Source: Alisma plantago-aquatica (taxonomy: Eukaryota; Streptophyta; Magnoliopsida; Alismatales; Alismataceae). Taken from it: a stretch of 64,000 bases of DNA. The notes beneath the pieces are model-generated. The model did no database searches. It was given only the letters and a program-made list of their open reading frames with translations, and was not told the origin of the DNA. The stretch lies in the NCBI GenBank assembly GCA_963693085.1, contig OY856411.1, positions 119,598,267 through 119,662,266 of the forward strand. Direction: 5' to 3'. The position numbers were made by a program, and so were the translations under genes. The first letter of the stretch is position 1, and the number at the start of each line of letters is the position of its first letter. Shown here in pieces: positions 32,600 through 45,116 of this stretch.

Positions 32600-34365
32600 A
32601 GGTGCTTCGGGTGTTATCAATGGTCCAGCGTTGACTGTCGGTGCTAGAATAGTTGGATTCTCATTGGTGCCTGGTTGGGTTAATGTCATAAGGGGATCTG
32701 ATGTTTGATCTTCTACTGTACTAACTATTGGATGGTCATTTGGGCAACTTGAGGCACTGACTAGGGTACCTTCATCTCTGCTAGGAGGAATAAAGGTAGG
32801 AGTAGATGTCAGGGTGTGGAATACATGTTCCTTGAACTTGTCATTATGGCATTTCGCTAATCCAAATGTCTGGGATTGATTTCTAGCTAACCTATGATCG
32901 TGCCAGCTGGGGGCTATTGGCTAGCCGCTAGACAGGCAATTAGTTACTCCAACACCTTTTGATTGGTCGTGGCATTGTCCTATTGAGTTTGATATATCTC
33001 CATCATCTCCTGGAGTGTCTTCACTAGATCTTGTACTGGCAAAAACTATATCTACAGTTGTGTAGGTTGATTCAGATTCTGATATTGATATCATTGTTGG
33101 TGGTTCCTTCTGAAAAAGTTGAATCTATAGTTTCCCTGGTTGTGTGGGCCAACGTAGTTTGATGGCATTCTAGGTTGGTGGATTGTAATGGGGTCTGCTA
33201 ATTTGAACTATTATGTCCAGTTGGAATCATGTATTAGAAACCCAGATGGTTATGAGCCTGATTCGAGTTATAGTACTCCTGCCCTGGGATAGAACGAATT
33301 GAATTCATGTCTTCAACTTGAGTAATGATGTACTGTTGGCCTGCCTCATGCTCATGAAATGCACTGTACAACTGTTGGTAGTGAATTGTGTTGTGCTCTA
33401 CTTCATGGAAAAATTCACATGAGGGCACAATGGATTGCACTTGAGGTGTTTGATTCTTCCTCTCATATGTAGTGAAGGATTTTTCAAGGTTATCTTATTT
33501 AGGAGAGAGAGCTTTAAGTATTTTCGAAATGGATTTGACTTTTCAATGGTCCTCCACCATAGCTATTTTAAGAAAGCTTTGCTTGAGGGTCTGGTCCAAC
33601 ATGTCTAGTTCTCATTTGCAAGGTTGACTATCTTTAGTGTGTTGTCGAAGCTCTTCCGCATGAAGTTTCCATTAGAGGAAGAATCAAGGAACTTCTTTGT
33701 CTCTTCTTCAACACCCCAATTGAAAACTTCAATGATTTGATTTTTGGGGCTTCCATGATGTGGGAACTTGGATAGGAGTTCACTGAATTGTTCCCATGCT
33801 TCATATAGAGATTCTTTGGGTGCTTGATTGAATCTTGTGATCTATCCTATGATTAATTATGTCATTGAGAGTGGGTAGAATTTCTCTAGAAAAATAAAAT
33901 TAGGGCCTCCCATGTTGTGATCATGTCCCCTCAAAGGGTGTTGTACCATACTCTAGCTTTTTCATTCAGGGAATATTTAAGGAGTTACAGTCGCATGGTG
34001 TCATCAATGGCGTCAAATGGCTTCATCATCGAGTAAAGGTCGATGAATGTGAGGAGATGTTCCCAATATTCATCTCCAACCTCCCTATGAAGGAGGAATT
34101 TTGTAAGAGGCGAACCCATTGTGCTCTGATCTCGATCAGTTTACTTGGAGGTTGGATCGGATGAGTGAAGTCAGTGCCTTTAGGGATAGAAAAAATGCAT
34201 AATTCCTTATCATGTTTTACGGCTTGGGCGGCTTCTAGATTGGTTTTTAGTTTAGTCTCCGCCTGCGTCCTGACTTCTATGATGAGTAATTATCGTTGAG
34301 CCGCAATAGCCTTTTCAATTTGTGTTTGGATAGCTACTTCAGTAGTTGTTGTTTTTGTCATGTTT
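32600..34365 (-). pseudogene. gag: E2 gag, decayed
   Basis: A minus-strand start near 34360 (MTKTTTTEVAIQTQIEKAIA) is followed by IQPPSKLIEIRAQWVRLLQN (about 34170-34110), a shifted frame with DAIDDTMRL (about 34005) and KYSLNEKARVWYNTL (about 33965). The C-terminal part holds VPSCEFFHEVEHN (about 33425; a zinc-knuckle remnant) and MNSIRSIPGQEYYNSNQAHN (about 33310), matching the E1 stretch near 3135-3185. Many stops and frameshifts. The gene order (primer site, gag, protease) fixes the strand of E2. Confidence 0.78.
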
Positions 34366-34570
34366 TTCTCCTTGTTTTTGAGTTCTCTCGATTACAGGAT
34401 CAAACACCAATCCTGAGTCAAAAAATTTAGATCTTCGCATATGCTAGCAGTACCTAAAAAGAGGCATAAAGATCATGAGTTGATGAGTTGATTTCTAGTG
34501 GATTTTCAATAATATCAAGTATAAAAAAGAGACACCCTCATTACACTTCTAAAAACATTTGACTACCGTT

Positions 34571-34589
34571 GTCCCCGGAGAAGGTGCCA
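34571..34589 (-). promoter_or_regulatory. Primer-binding site of E2 (tRNA-Asp type)
   Basis: The minus strand reads TGGCACCTTCTCCGGGGAC, eight bases inside the LTR end, close to the complement of the plant tRNA-Asp 3' end. Confidence 0.75.
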
Positions 34590-34597
34590 ATTTTTTA

Positions 34598-36057
34598 TGA
34601 GGATCCAAACATTGCACCAATAAAAACCTTAAAAGAATAACTCTTATGTTTAACCAAAAGTAATGCATTAATTCCCCATTCCACACAAGTGGAAGCCTTA
34701 TTGCAGTATACTTTAGGATCGAATCAAAAGGATAACCTTTTTAAGCAGTTATATGTATTCAAAAGTATTAAGGGTAATATATGTGACTGAGAAATGGATT
34801 GATTGATTAAACTAAATTAGTACCAGTAGCAACAGAGACTAAATAGGAAAATAAATGATAATAAAGAGGAGCAGGGCATGTGGTTTCACTTTCTAAAGGC
34901 ATTGTCCTAGCAAGATATATCTCCTTAATAGTAGTTCACTAAATAGCTTAGCTACTACACCCTCACAAGATATAGATCTTTGCTTGGATTAAGCTTCCTG
35001 GGACCAACTAAACTTGACACCCAAGTTCCTAGTTTGTTCCAATTGAACTCCCTCACTACGACCGACCATTCTCGGTACATTAATTGATCATAACCCAATC
35101 ACCTCATCCCTTGTTGATACTTCAGGGGGTAATAAGATCGTTTTGAATTTCTAATCACACTCACAACAACCTTTACATCCATTATTATAACAAATATAAA
35201 AACAAGTCGTCAATTTGCTAAGCAAGGAAATAAGCAGAATAATACATTATTTAGCAATAGTATTGTAGAGTTTATATATATGCTAGAACAAAATATGGGT
35301 TGTTAGGGCTAGTCCCCATGCCCTAGTACAAACATCTACTCGCTCATGGAGAGAGATAACAATAGAAAGATAGAAAGAACAACGGAGGGGGCCATGAAGC
35401 CTGGCGTAGGAAGACCAATTCTTTCACCACAGCCACTGGCTCCTCGCTCCTCGCTAGGGTTTGTGTTGTGCAATGTGGCTTCTAATCACTGATGAGAGAC
35501 CCTAGAAATGGACGATAAGGGTTCCCTTTATATATGCTTTCCTCACTTCTGAAACCCTAATGTTGAATATGTGTGGTTGAAGGAAGCTAATTGCACGGAC
35601 AGTACTCGATCCAACAGACAACTCACATTGGTTACTCAATTTGGATCTCGTGTCTGGTTCTCAAATGGACCCACATGGGTTGAACTGAAATTGGCATAAT
35701 GCTAGGAGCGCACGTCAAAACTGAAGGATCTCAAAGACTCCATTTAAAGAGAGGCTCAAGTTGGGCAATTGGCGAAGTCGATCGCTTGACTAGGTGGTTG
35801 GAAGGTGGACAATAGATAGCTTCTAGGTCCTTACTTCACTTGAGGTGCGACATCATGAGGGCTTGATTATCCATCCAGGAGTTGAAACATATTCTTGGTT
35901 GGTTATCCAAGAAAAATATATAAAGTGCATTAAAGTCCAAAAAAAGTAGATAATTGCATTTAAATAAATCTAAAGCTAAAACTAAGAAATAGAAACACAG
36001 TAATCCCTAAAATGTGACTTGAACATCATGAAAAGATGGGTATAAATATACTCATCA
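34598..36057 (-). repeat. 5' LTR of E2
   Basis: 1460 bp, paired with 19264-20732. The inner end is TGAGGATCC and the outer end ATACTCATCA (plus-strand sense). No coding sequence. Confidence 0.86.
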
Positions 36058-36765
36058 ATCACTAATATGTACTAAGTATCTTCGTATAATTTAGCTCCTT
36101 ATGCACCCATTTTATGTGTAATGCCCAATAATATTGAATTCACACCTATTAGTGGTGAATATATGGATAATAGTTGTCAAATGTGCCTACTTCATTTGTA
36201 TTAGAGGGCATTAATGTTGAATTTCAACCTACTAATGGTAATTATGTGCCTACTAATGGTGAATACGCTCCTATATATGGCATATACACACCTACTTTAT
36301 GTGTATCAACGCCCACTAATGTTGGGTTTACACCTATTAGTGGTGAATATGTGTCTACTAGTAGTGAACATGCACCAAATGATGGTGAATACACACCTAC
36401 TCAATGTGTATGTGCGTCTATTAATGTTGAATTTGTGCCTATTAATGTTGAATTTGAGGCTACTCATTGTGAATACGCATCTATTTTATGTGTATTAGCA
36501 ACCATTAATTTTACAATCGTGTCAACTAATGGTAAATATGGGCCTAACAATGGTGAATAGCACCTACTAATTGTGAATACACGCAAACATTATGTGTATT
36601 TGTGTCCATTATTAACAGTGAATATGCACCTACTAATTGTTAATATGCATCTACTTTATGTGCATATGCACCCATTAGTGTTGCATTTGCTCCTATTAAT
36701 GGTTAATATGTGCCTACTAATAGTGAATATGTGCCTACATTATGTCTCTCAATTCATTAGTTTCC
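36058..36765 (+). repeat. ~21-bp minisatellite, right part
   Basis: Degenerate units of the type CCTACTAATGGTGAATATGTG, with variants AATGTTGAATTT and a TTTATGTGTAT spacer type. It continues the array cut at 19263. The array stays open for 94-128 codons in two frames, but this reflects the repeat and is not evidence of a gene. Confidence 0.85.
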
Positions 36766-36769
36766 TCCT

Positions 36770-37140
36770 CACAAAAATCAGCATCATTTTCCTCATCACT
36801 CACTTCCTAATATTACATCCCTCCATTACTTCCCTTATCACTCACTTTCTCTATTAATTTCCCCATCATTCACCTCCCTCCATTTCTTGTCTCATCACTT
36901 CTCTAATTTATTAATCCCCTCCTCACAAAAAATCATCATCACTTCCTCTAGCGTTTCTCTATCATTATTTTCCTCTCCTTCCATTACTTCCATCCTCTAT
37001 CCCCATTACTTTCCTCTTCATTTTTCTCCCCACTCCATTACTTCCTCCTCTCTCCTCTCTTCATTACTTCTCTCATCACTTCCTTCTTTTTTTTATTACT
37101 CCATCCCTCATTTATCTTCTCTCTCTCTCTTAAAAGATAC
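36770..37140 (+). repeat. Pyrimidine-rich arm right of the minisatellite
   Basis: Nearly pure C/T sequence with CCTCCATTACTTCC, CTTCATTACTTCTC and CATCACTTCC copies. It is the complement of the purine motif at 14820-15115 and 18885-18990. Confidence 0.75.
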
Positions 37141-37291
37141 ATAGTCACTCTCTCCTACCCGCAGACCAGTGATGGCAATAGAATGCATTCAAATCTTATA
37201 GCACATGGGTATGCCAACCCCTTCAAATTACTACCAATCTAGCAAGTTATGTCCAAAACCAACTCCAACTAACTACCACGCCTTGTGTTTT

Positions 37292-38040
37292 TGTTGTATC
37301 TCAAAAGTAAAAGGCATTGCTTTAGTCCCACATTGGGGAATTCTAAAACTTCCATCTCCTTATATATGGGTTCTTATCCATAGGATATTTGAGGAACACA
37401 ATGGGATATAAGATTTACACACGCATGGTGGGACAACCTAATTGGATTTGGACCGGTCTGGTCCAGAAACCCTTTAACCGGGTGCATCAACACATGTCAT
37501 TTCCCGCATGTATGAGGATGCAAATTTAGCCTTCCAGGGCTCCATGCGTGGGCGCGACCCCAGGTTGGTTGGTTTTTCACTTTGGTTCATTGAGATATTT
37601 TTAACACGTGTGACATCTTTTTGATGTTGCACCTGTTCATTTGGGTAATTCCAAACCGTGGATGGTTTACAAAAACAACATATCATTTCACATGTGCATT
37701 ATTTTGTTATTTAGTAGTGTCTCTGCCATCGGTCTAAATTATGGAAAAATTCTCCAATTTTCTTCTTTTTCTCTCCATCGTTTGTCTAGTCGATGGAAGA
37801 ATGATCGAATCCTTTCACTTGTTGTTGTGACTGTGAGCTCACACTCGACGCCGACAACCGTTGTTAGATCCTAGGAGAGTAGTCATTGTCATCACCTATT
37901 GTACTGACATTTTTCATCAAGAGCCTCAAAATACTAATAAGGACAATGCACCCTGCTTGCCTCAGTGTCATCCTGGTTTGGCACAATCGTGCAAATTTAC
38001 TGCTTATGCGTGTTTTGTACTCCTTTATGAACAAAAAACA
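37292..38040 (+). repeat. 5' LTR of the copia element
   Basis: It starts TGTTGTATCTC, has CTTATATATGGG (TATA-like, about 37360), and ends near GAACAAAAAACA. It aligns with 54963-55691. Confidence 0.75.
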
Positions 38041-38244
38041 TAAGAGTATTTATGTTCTATTAGTACAAACATGAAAGGTTTTGGAACTCTGTCTAGTGTT
38101 GTGACTCTGTCGACATCAAAGCAACAAATAGTTATTGTTTCAATAGTGTTACAAAATCATTTTCCTGACATAACAAAATTGAACATTTTGACTAATCGTC
38201 AATGCCTAGAAAGATTTATACTACTTTAGAAATACTAATGTAGT

Positions 38245-38935
38245 ATTTTCTTTGTCTAATCCAAAACCAGGAACTGATTTTGTTAATTGGGAAAGGGCTA
38301 ATAGAATTTGTCATCATGTCATTTCAACTACCATTTCTAGTAATTGTTTGATGAATACTTTCCCCTTAAATTTGCATATTGAGTATGGGAAAATCTTAAT
38401 AAAAAGTGTGTTCTTGAAGAAGCCTCTACCCAAAAATTTATTGTTGCAATTTCTAAATTTTTATATGACTGAAGATAAACTGATCACAATTCAAATTTAT
38501 GATTTTCAAATAATACTTGATGATCTAAAAATGTGAAAATTAATCTTTCTGGATCTTTCATTATCAACATAAATTGAAAAATTCCCAAGTTCTTGGAAAC
38601 ATTACAAGAACAATTTAAAACATAAAAAAGACAACGTCACTGGATGATGTGATTATACACACTCGGGTAGAAGATCAAAAATTGATCAAGAGATAGATCT
38701 AATTTAACAAAAGAATTATCTTCTACTTCTAATTTTGTTTACAATGAAGTTAAATAAACTAATAATTCTTCCGATCAATACAAAACCAATTGGAAGAATA
38801 AGAAAGGGGAAAAGGAAATAAACATAAAAATAAAGGCACCAAAGACATTAAGAAAGGGAATGATTTTGTTATGTTTGTGGTAAATCTAATCACACCTCTC
38901 CTAAACGCAAGTATAGGAAGAAGTAAACGGTTCAG
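38245..38935 (+). pseudogene. gag: Copia gag, decayed
   Basis: The open segment 38252-38536 (94 residues) has FVNWERANRICHHVISTTIS, the place of the copia gag W-x-x-W type core. Downstream it is broken by many stops. A zinc-knuckle relic, CYVCGKSNHTSPKRKY (about 38870-38917), has its last cysteine changed to arginine. This is too degraded for lineage assignment. Confidence 0.6.
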
Positions 38936-39359
38936 GATTCACAAAACCAACAACCAAGTTTGTGACAGAAAACATGTTTGTGGCATTCATCAGCCTGGTT
39001 AGCATGGGATAATTTTGGCATCATGATTGAATCATCGACTATGTGGCTACTCACAACACTAGTGACGATAGAGATGCTTTTGTTACATAATCAGAAGTAG
39101 GAGAGGATGTTCAAGTGCTTCTTTTGTGACCAGAAAGGGCAACATCATGATCAATATGACTTTTGCAAAAATCATTTAGATCAAAGATGTGTAGTATGTT
39201 CTAGACATTAGGGTTAAATTGATCTTTGTCTCTCAACTTGTTAAGTTTGGGGTCAAGGTGTCTTCTGAATAAAATAAGGTCATTCTTTCTAAGTTAGGGG
39301 ACTACTTGGGTATGGGTTATTGTTCGAATGACCTATTTCTTCTGAATGTACCAAACTCT

Positions 39360-40260
39360 TCTATTAATGAAATTTTCTTTTCTGCTATTATTATTGACTC
39401 CTTTGATATGTGACACAACAAACTTGGACATGTCAATTTTAATATATGTACAACACATGAAATCTTTAGGTTTTCTAAAAGATATACATGGTGTTGTTGA
39501 TTTAAACAACAAATGTCAAGTATGTGCTGAAATACAATCTACAAAGAATATGTTTCTTAAAATCTTACACAGAGATTCTAAATTGCTGGATTGATTTCAA
39601 ACATATCTTATAGATTTAAAAGGAAATTTATCTACAGGTGAACAAAGATTCTACATCATATTTGTAAATGATTTATCATGCTATATAACCTTATACTTAT
39701 TACATTCAAAAGATGAAGCTTTTAAGATGTTTGTTAAATATAAAACAAAAGTAGGAAATCAATTTAATAAGGAAATAAAACGTCTCCATTGAGATAGAGG
39801 TGGTGAATATGATTGCACTCCTTTTAATGATTATTGTGTGACCCATGGTATTATACATGAATACACTCATCTATATTTGCCTCAATCAAATGGGATTGAT
39901 GAACTTAAAAATAGAACTCTAAAAGGGATGATGGATTCTATTTTAACTAATTCAGAAGCAACCAACTACTTGTGGAGGGAAGTGATTTTATCATCTTATT
40001 TTCTTCAAAATAATATTCTTAGTAGGAAGACGAAAAAGACCTATATGAATTATGGAAAGTATGTCCTCCTAAGCTGAAATATATGGAAGTGTGGGGGTGT
40101 TTGGCTAATGTCTTCATAACTAAACCTAAGCAAGAAAATTAGGATCTGGAACTCTAGATGGTGTTTTTATAGGTTATGCTCAAAATAGTGTGACATAAAG
40201 ATTCTTGGTTCTTAAAAGTCAGCAACAATACGATAGAACCTAATACTAGTTTTGAATCTA
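39360..40260 (+). pseudogene. pol: Copia integrase, decayed
   Basis: The GAG-pre-integrase box HNKLGHVNFN is at about 39414-39443 with its usual preceding Trp changed to a TGA stop. The core follows: VNDLSCYITLYLLHSKDEAF (about 39667), DRGGEYDC (about 39796-39819; second catalytic Asp, after a TGA at 39793), THLYLPQSNGI (about 39865) and a DELKNRTL stretch with the catalytic Glu (about 39901). The open part 39838-40077 ends in LSSYFLQNNILSRKT, typical of the copia integrase tail. Confidence 0.78.
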
Positions 40261-40429
40261 AAAATGTTAAATTTTTTAGCACATATTTCCTACGAAAACC
40301 CCTATGGAAAAAGTGCTTTATCCTTCAAATGAAATTTTATAGAATATACCAAATACATCTAATACTAATGTTGTTTAAGAACCTAATGATGTAGAATCTA
40401 GAAGATCCACTAGATTGTGGAAGTAAAAG

Positions 40430-40842
40430 AATCTTGGTGACAACATTTGTTTCATTATTGTAGATAATGACCCTCAATCTTACAATGATATTATTAATTC
40501 ATCTAATTCCTCCTTATGGAAGGAAGAAATGAATAGTGAGATTCAATCTATAATATCTAATCACACATGGTAGTTAGTGGATCTTCCACCAGGTATCAAA
40601 CCCATAACATGTAAATGGATATTCAAGAGAAAATCAAAAATTGATGGGACTATAGATAAATACAAAGAAAGATTAGTTGCCAATGGATATAAATAACAAA
40701 AGGATATTGACTATTTTAATAATATTTCTCCTATAACTAGAATTTCGTCAATTAGAATTTTAATTACTGTATCATATATTAAGAAATTAATTATACATCA
40801 AATGGATGTCAAAATAGAAGAAGACATTCTAAAAAAATGGTG
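40430..40842 (+). pseudogene. pol: Copia reverse transcriptase, part 1
   Basis: Around 40500-40815 it reads MNSEIQSI-type sequence, then PGIKPITCKWIFKRKSKIDG, YKERLVANGY and IIHQMDVK, the copia RT fingers. Stops at about 40573 and 40696. It is cut by LINE 2 right after MDVK and resumes at 46576 with FLNGDL. Confidence 0.8.
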
Positions 40843-40849
40843 TGATGGT

Positions 40850-42368
40850 GTTAGGGCTCGGTGGGAGAGGGGGTAGAGGCGCCGGCCTCTCTGGTTCCCG
40901 CCCTACTTCAGACACGAGGGTTGAGAAACCAAACATCGTGATGAACACTGATCCTAAACAAACTGAGGAAGGTGACGTCTCCATGGCGCCGCCTGAGGAT
41001 CTTCCGCAGCCGGCTGCTAGGTCATACAAAGAAGCTATGGTTGGCCGAACAACCAAAGTCCCGGCCTCCCTTGTCCAAGTTCCACTGGATCTGCTCAAGA
41101 ATGAAGATATTAGAATCGACTACAGTGGTAGGCTGCCGAAGATCTCTATTAACCCAAGCTCACTTCCTCCGCTCCTGGAGCCATGGAAGTATGTTTTTAT
41201 CATCAAGATCATTGGAATAATTGTCAGCTTCAATGCCTTAATGAACAGAATTGCGGTTCTCTGGTCTCCTACTACATAGTTCCAGGAAATCGACCTAGAT
41301 ATGGGTCACTACATCATCCAGTTGGAAAATGAGGAAGAATATGTCCGGGCCATGACCGGCGGCCCGTGGACGATATTCAATCATTACCTCTCAGTTCAGT
41401 CTTAGTTGAAGGAGTTCTAGCCTTCGGATCCAATCCCGTGATGACTGGTTGTCTGGTCGAGGATTGTGGATCTGCCAATCTATCTATTTCAGAACCTTCT
41501 TCTCTCGAGCATCGATGATCGTATTGGAAATACTATCAAAATTGCTACTACAACTCAACAAGGTCACCACGGAAAATTTGCTAGGATTGTCGTGGAGGTC
41601 GACACGACGAAATCGCTCCTCCCTGCAATCGAACTCGACGGTGAGGAATACAGACTTGAGTACGAGAATTTACCCACTCTCTGCATGAAGTGTGAATGTC
41701 TTGGCCATGCCAAAGGCGACTGTAAGTTCGGCCCACAGTTCACTGGTGCAACAGACCCTTCTGCACCGACGACACCCCAATTGTCGGGTCCCATCTATAC
41801 AGACGCCATCCATGCAAAGATGCCTCCAAGGAAATCCCACCCCAAGCAGCAGGCGGCCAACCAGTCGAAAGCAACATCTAAGGAGAGGGTGTCGCTCTAG
41901 AAAGGTACAACAGCAACTCACCTGGTCGCCGGGGGCCAAGCACCCTCAGACGACGACTGGACAAAAGTCCTAAGTCGGAAGAATAAGAAAACCAATAAGA
42001 AGAAACCAAGCGGGACCACTGCGAGCAGCTCAGGCGCACCACCCCAGGGTGCTTGGGGGTCTGCTCCTCCACTCAACACAATCCCCCCACAGGACAATAC
42101 AGCGGTGACACTAATCGATGATGAAACAGTCGATGGGCGATCTATAAACCGAATGTTAGACAAGTTCCAGTTTCAAGCTACTGACCCCTCCTTCTCAAAT
42201 GTCACACCCACAGACTTCAACTGGGGCACACACGGAAGTAAGGGAGGGGTGTTCTTGAGAAGCATAAAGGTAATTTACCAGACTGTTAGCCCTGGCCGTG
42301 AATGGAAGAAAGGGAAATTGGCTCAGTCCATTGGAAACGGCGCTGAGCATAACCCCTTCATCAAGTGA
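40850..42368 (+). pseudogene. LINE 2 ORF1 (DUF4283-like, zinc knuckle)
   Basis: An N-terminal Gly/Arg-rich stretch (GLGGRGGRGAG), then ARSYKEAMVGR and a DUF4283-type core: MGHYIIQLENEEEYVRAMTG then GPW (about 41299-41370). The next open part 41466-41900 has VWSRIVDLPIYLF just upstream, then TLCMKCECLGHAKGDC, a canonical CX2CX4HX4C knuckle (about 41681-41722). Stops at about 41278, 41405 and 41420 and a TAG near 41898 break it. The tail to 42368 is basic and Pro/Ser-rich. It would bind LINE RNA. Confidence 0.78.
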
Positions 42369-42469
42369 ACCCTTCCCTTCAATGAGGAAGACCCAGTAGT
42401 AGATTTACCGATGGATGGTGATGAGGAGGCCTCCGGCCTTCTGGAACCAATCCGGTGACATCCCACCCT

Positions 42470-43240
42470 ATCTTTGTACATTACTGACTAACATCTATTG
42501 CTGGAATATCCAAGGAGCAGGCTCCAAGGATAAGCTAAATCTCTTAAAGGAATATAAAAGGAAATACAAAATTAATATTCTCACCATTATCGAGCCACGT
42601 TGCAGTGGCATCAAAGCTAGCAGTATCATAAATAAACTCAGTTATACTTCTTCTCATCGAGTTGAGGCACTAGGTTTCTCTGGCGGTATATGGATCCTCT
42701 GGGACAATCATAAATGTCGGGTGGATATCATCCAGAGCCACCGGCAGTACATTCATTGCTATGTTAACAGCTCATGGCACCTCACTGTCATCTACAGGAA
42801 CCCTAACCCAACTAATTGAGACCTACTTTGGCAGCACCTTGCTACACTCGCCTCTTCCATGAACACTGCTTGGGCTCTTGTAGGTAATTTCAACACCATG
42901 TTGGACCCTACGGAGAAACAAGGCGGCAAAGGCTTTGATCGTCGCTCTACTATTAAATTTAACTCCTTTCTACAGCATGCAGGACTCTAAAATATCAGAT
43001 CTTCTGGCAACCGCTTTACCTATAAGAAAGGACTCCTTCTGGAGAAGTTTGATCATGTTGTTGCTAACATTGACTGGTTATCCATTGAAAATGGGATGAC
43101 ATTCGGTATCCTTCCACTCATACACAGCGATCGCAACCCCATTCTGATCTCTGGATGAAGCCCACCTCCACATCAGAAGCCCCATTTCAGAATGAGAATG
43201 AGCTGGGGACAGATCCCTAGCTTTAAAACATAGCTCTGAC
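42470..43240 (+). pseudogene. LINE 2 ORF2 endonuclease
   Basis: IYCWNIQGAGSKDKLNLLKE opens the domain (about 42493). It is followed by IIEPRCSG (catalytic Glu, about 42586), VEALGFSGGIWILW (about 42662), WALVGNFNTML (about 42868; the usual GDFN is changed to GNFN) and IHSDRNP in place of SDHNP (about 43120). The altered Asp and His positions would disable the nuclease even without the stops at 42818, 42988 and 43156. Confidence 0.8.
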
Positions 43241-45116
43241 CAATGTGGGACAGTTCACTACCCTTCCCGGAGGCCATCCAAGCTTTCCAGGAAGCCGCTG
43301 TCAACTGGAACACCCAGTGGATCCATCAACAGCACAAAGAAAAGAATGACATTCTCAGGTGTTTGGAGGCATGTCAGGTATCTATTCATTCCACTAGTAT
43401 TGCTAACCAACTGCTTTCCATCGACTTGCAAGAGAAGTACAATTCCATCCTTCTTTGCGAGGAGGCAGACTGGCAGTAAAAAGCAAACATTAACTGGCCT
43501 CAGTATGGTGATGGCAACAACAAATTCTTCCATTCTTATGTGAAAGCACATCACCATTTTAACAAGATTTCTAGGCTCCGGAGTGAAGGTGGTGACTGGG
43601 TCAACGAACCACTGGCCCTTCAAGACCTGGTCCGTTCTTTCATCTACAACTTGTTGTGTACCCAAAGCTCCCCAATGCCAAGCCGTGCTGCTATCTCTGA
43701 GTACGTCGGAGTTTTCCCAGGCATACCCGATGATTCCTTCCTAGATCACGCACCTGAGGCTGATGAAGTCAAGTAGGTTATCTTCCTCATGGAACCAGCA
43801 AAGGCTCCAGGTCCTGACGACATCCATATTGAATTTGTCCAGTCTAATTGGGTAAATGTTGGTAATTCCTTTATCTCTACAATTCTTGAAGCTTTCATCA
43901 CGGGAACCTTCAACCCACGGCTTGTAGACTCTCTAATGATGCTCATTCCAAAGTGTTAAAGCCCCCAAAGATGTTCGGATCTCAGACCCATTGCTTTGAA
44001 CAATTCCTACTTTAAGCTCATATTGAAGGTTATTGCAGAGCGTATTAAACCCTTTCTTAATAGCTGGATCTTAGAAAACCAATCCAGTTTCATCCTGGGA
44101 AGGTGCATCAGTGATAACATCTTATTAGTCCAAGAAATTATCCACTCCATGAAATCCTTGTGTGGTAAAAAGAAGTGGGTGGCTATAAAACTTGATCTCT
44201 CAAAAGCTTTCGATCGCATGAGTTGGAATTTCATTGAAGACACACTTACAAAAACCAGACTCCCAAGTATCCTTATCCATCTTATTATGAAGATTATCTC
44301 CTCAGGTAGTACTTCAATTCTCTGGGAAGGCAAACCTCTCGACCCCTTCAGCGCTTGCCATGGCGTTCATCAAGGAGATCCTTTAAGTCCATACATCTTT
44401 GTGCTTTGCATGGAGCGTCTTAGTCAAGAAATCACTTCTTCTTCCATGAAGGCATTTGGAAACCCATCACAATATCACGGGAAGGGGTCCCCCTCACACA
44501 TGTCATGTTTACGGATGACCTTCTCCTGATGTCTGAAGTTTCTAACAAGTAAGTCACAAACATTAAGTCTATTCTCAATGAATTTGCATGGTTATCTGGG
44601 CAAGTAATTTCCAATGACAAGTCTTGTTGTTTCTTCTCTCCAAATACCTATACCGGGGAAAGGAATGGCTTCTGTCAAAGATTGGGCATCTCCACAACAA
44701 ATGATCTCGGTCGTTATCTCGGAGTTCCCCTTTTGCACCATCGTCTTAACAGGCATACTCATGCCTCCATCTTGCAATCCTTCAAGACGAGAATGAATAG
44801 TTGGTCTGTGCGCCATCTTTCTCTAGCTGGTCGAGTAACGCTGGCTAAGAGCACACTTCGAAAAATTCCCTCTTATACCATGTAGACAGTGAAACTCTCA
44901 CCCACTCTTTATGATGATATTAATCGCCATATCAAAGATTTTATATGGTCCTGATGTCGTGAGCAACGTAAGCTCTCCATGGTGGCCTGGCATAAAATCA
45001 CCCAAAAAAAGGACTTGGGAGGTTTGGGTCTCAGAGATGCCCAATCACATAATGAAGCATTGATTTTAAGGAACGTCTGGAAATATATGAATCACCCATA
45101 GTGTCTCTGGGGGCGA
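43241..45116 (+). pseudogene. LINE 2 ORF2 reverse transcriptase
   Basis: From about 43790, PAKAPGPDDIHIEFVQ, LRPIALNN (about 43984), ILENQSSFILGRCISDNILL (about 44068-44127), KLDLSKAFDRMSW (about 44188) and HQGDPLSPYIFVLCMERL (about 44369). The catalytic box follows after a frame change as FTDDLLLM (about 44508), with T for the usual A. Then GRYLGVPLLHHRL (about 44710) and LSLAGRVTLAKSTL (about 44818). Stops near 43477, 43774, 43957, 44529, 44883, 44953 and 45100. Confidence 0.82.

Larger units (their letters stand above)
19264..36057 (-). mobile_element. Pol-deleted Athila-like Ty3 element E2, host of LINE 1 and solo LTR B
   Basis: Direct LTRs are at 19264-20732 and 34598-36057. The primer site (34589-34571), gag and protease read leftward from the right LTR, so the element is on the minus strand. 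Flanks are ATCAT (19259-19263) and ATCAC (36058-36062), a 4/5 target duplication. After protease (to about 31980) the sequence reaches the post-integrase block at 31735 within about 250 bp, against 3.2 kb in E1. So RT, RNase H and integrase are deleted. Without the LINE and the solo LTR the element is about 8.2 kb. Confidence 0.85.

Noticed and set aside
36174..36560. Open frame of 128 codons with Thr/Asn/Gly repeats
   Set aside because: It is the translation of the ~21-bp minisatellite; two overlapping frames are open at once and composition follows the repeat.
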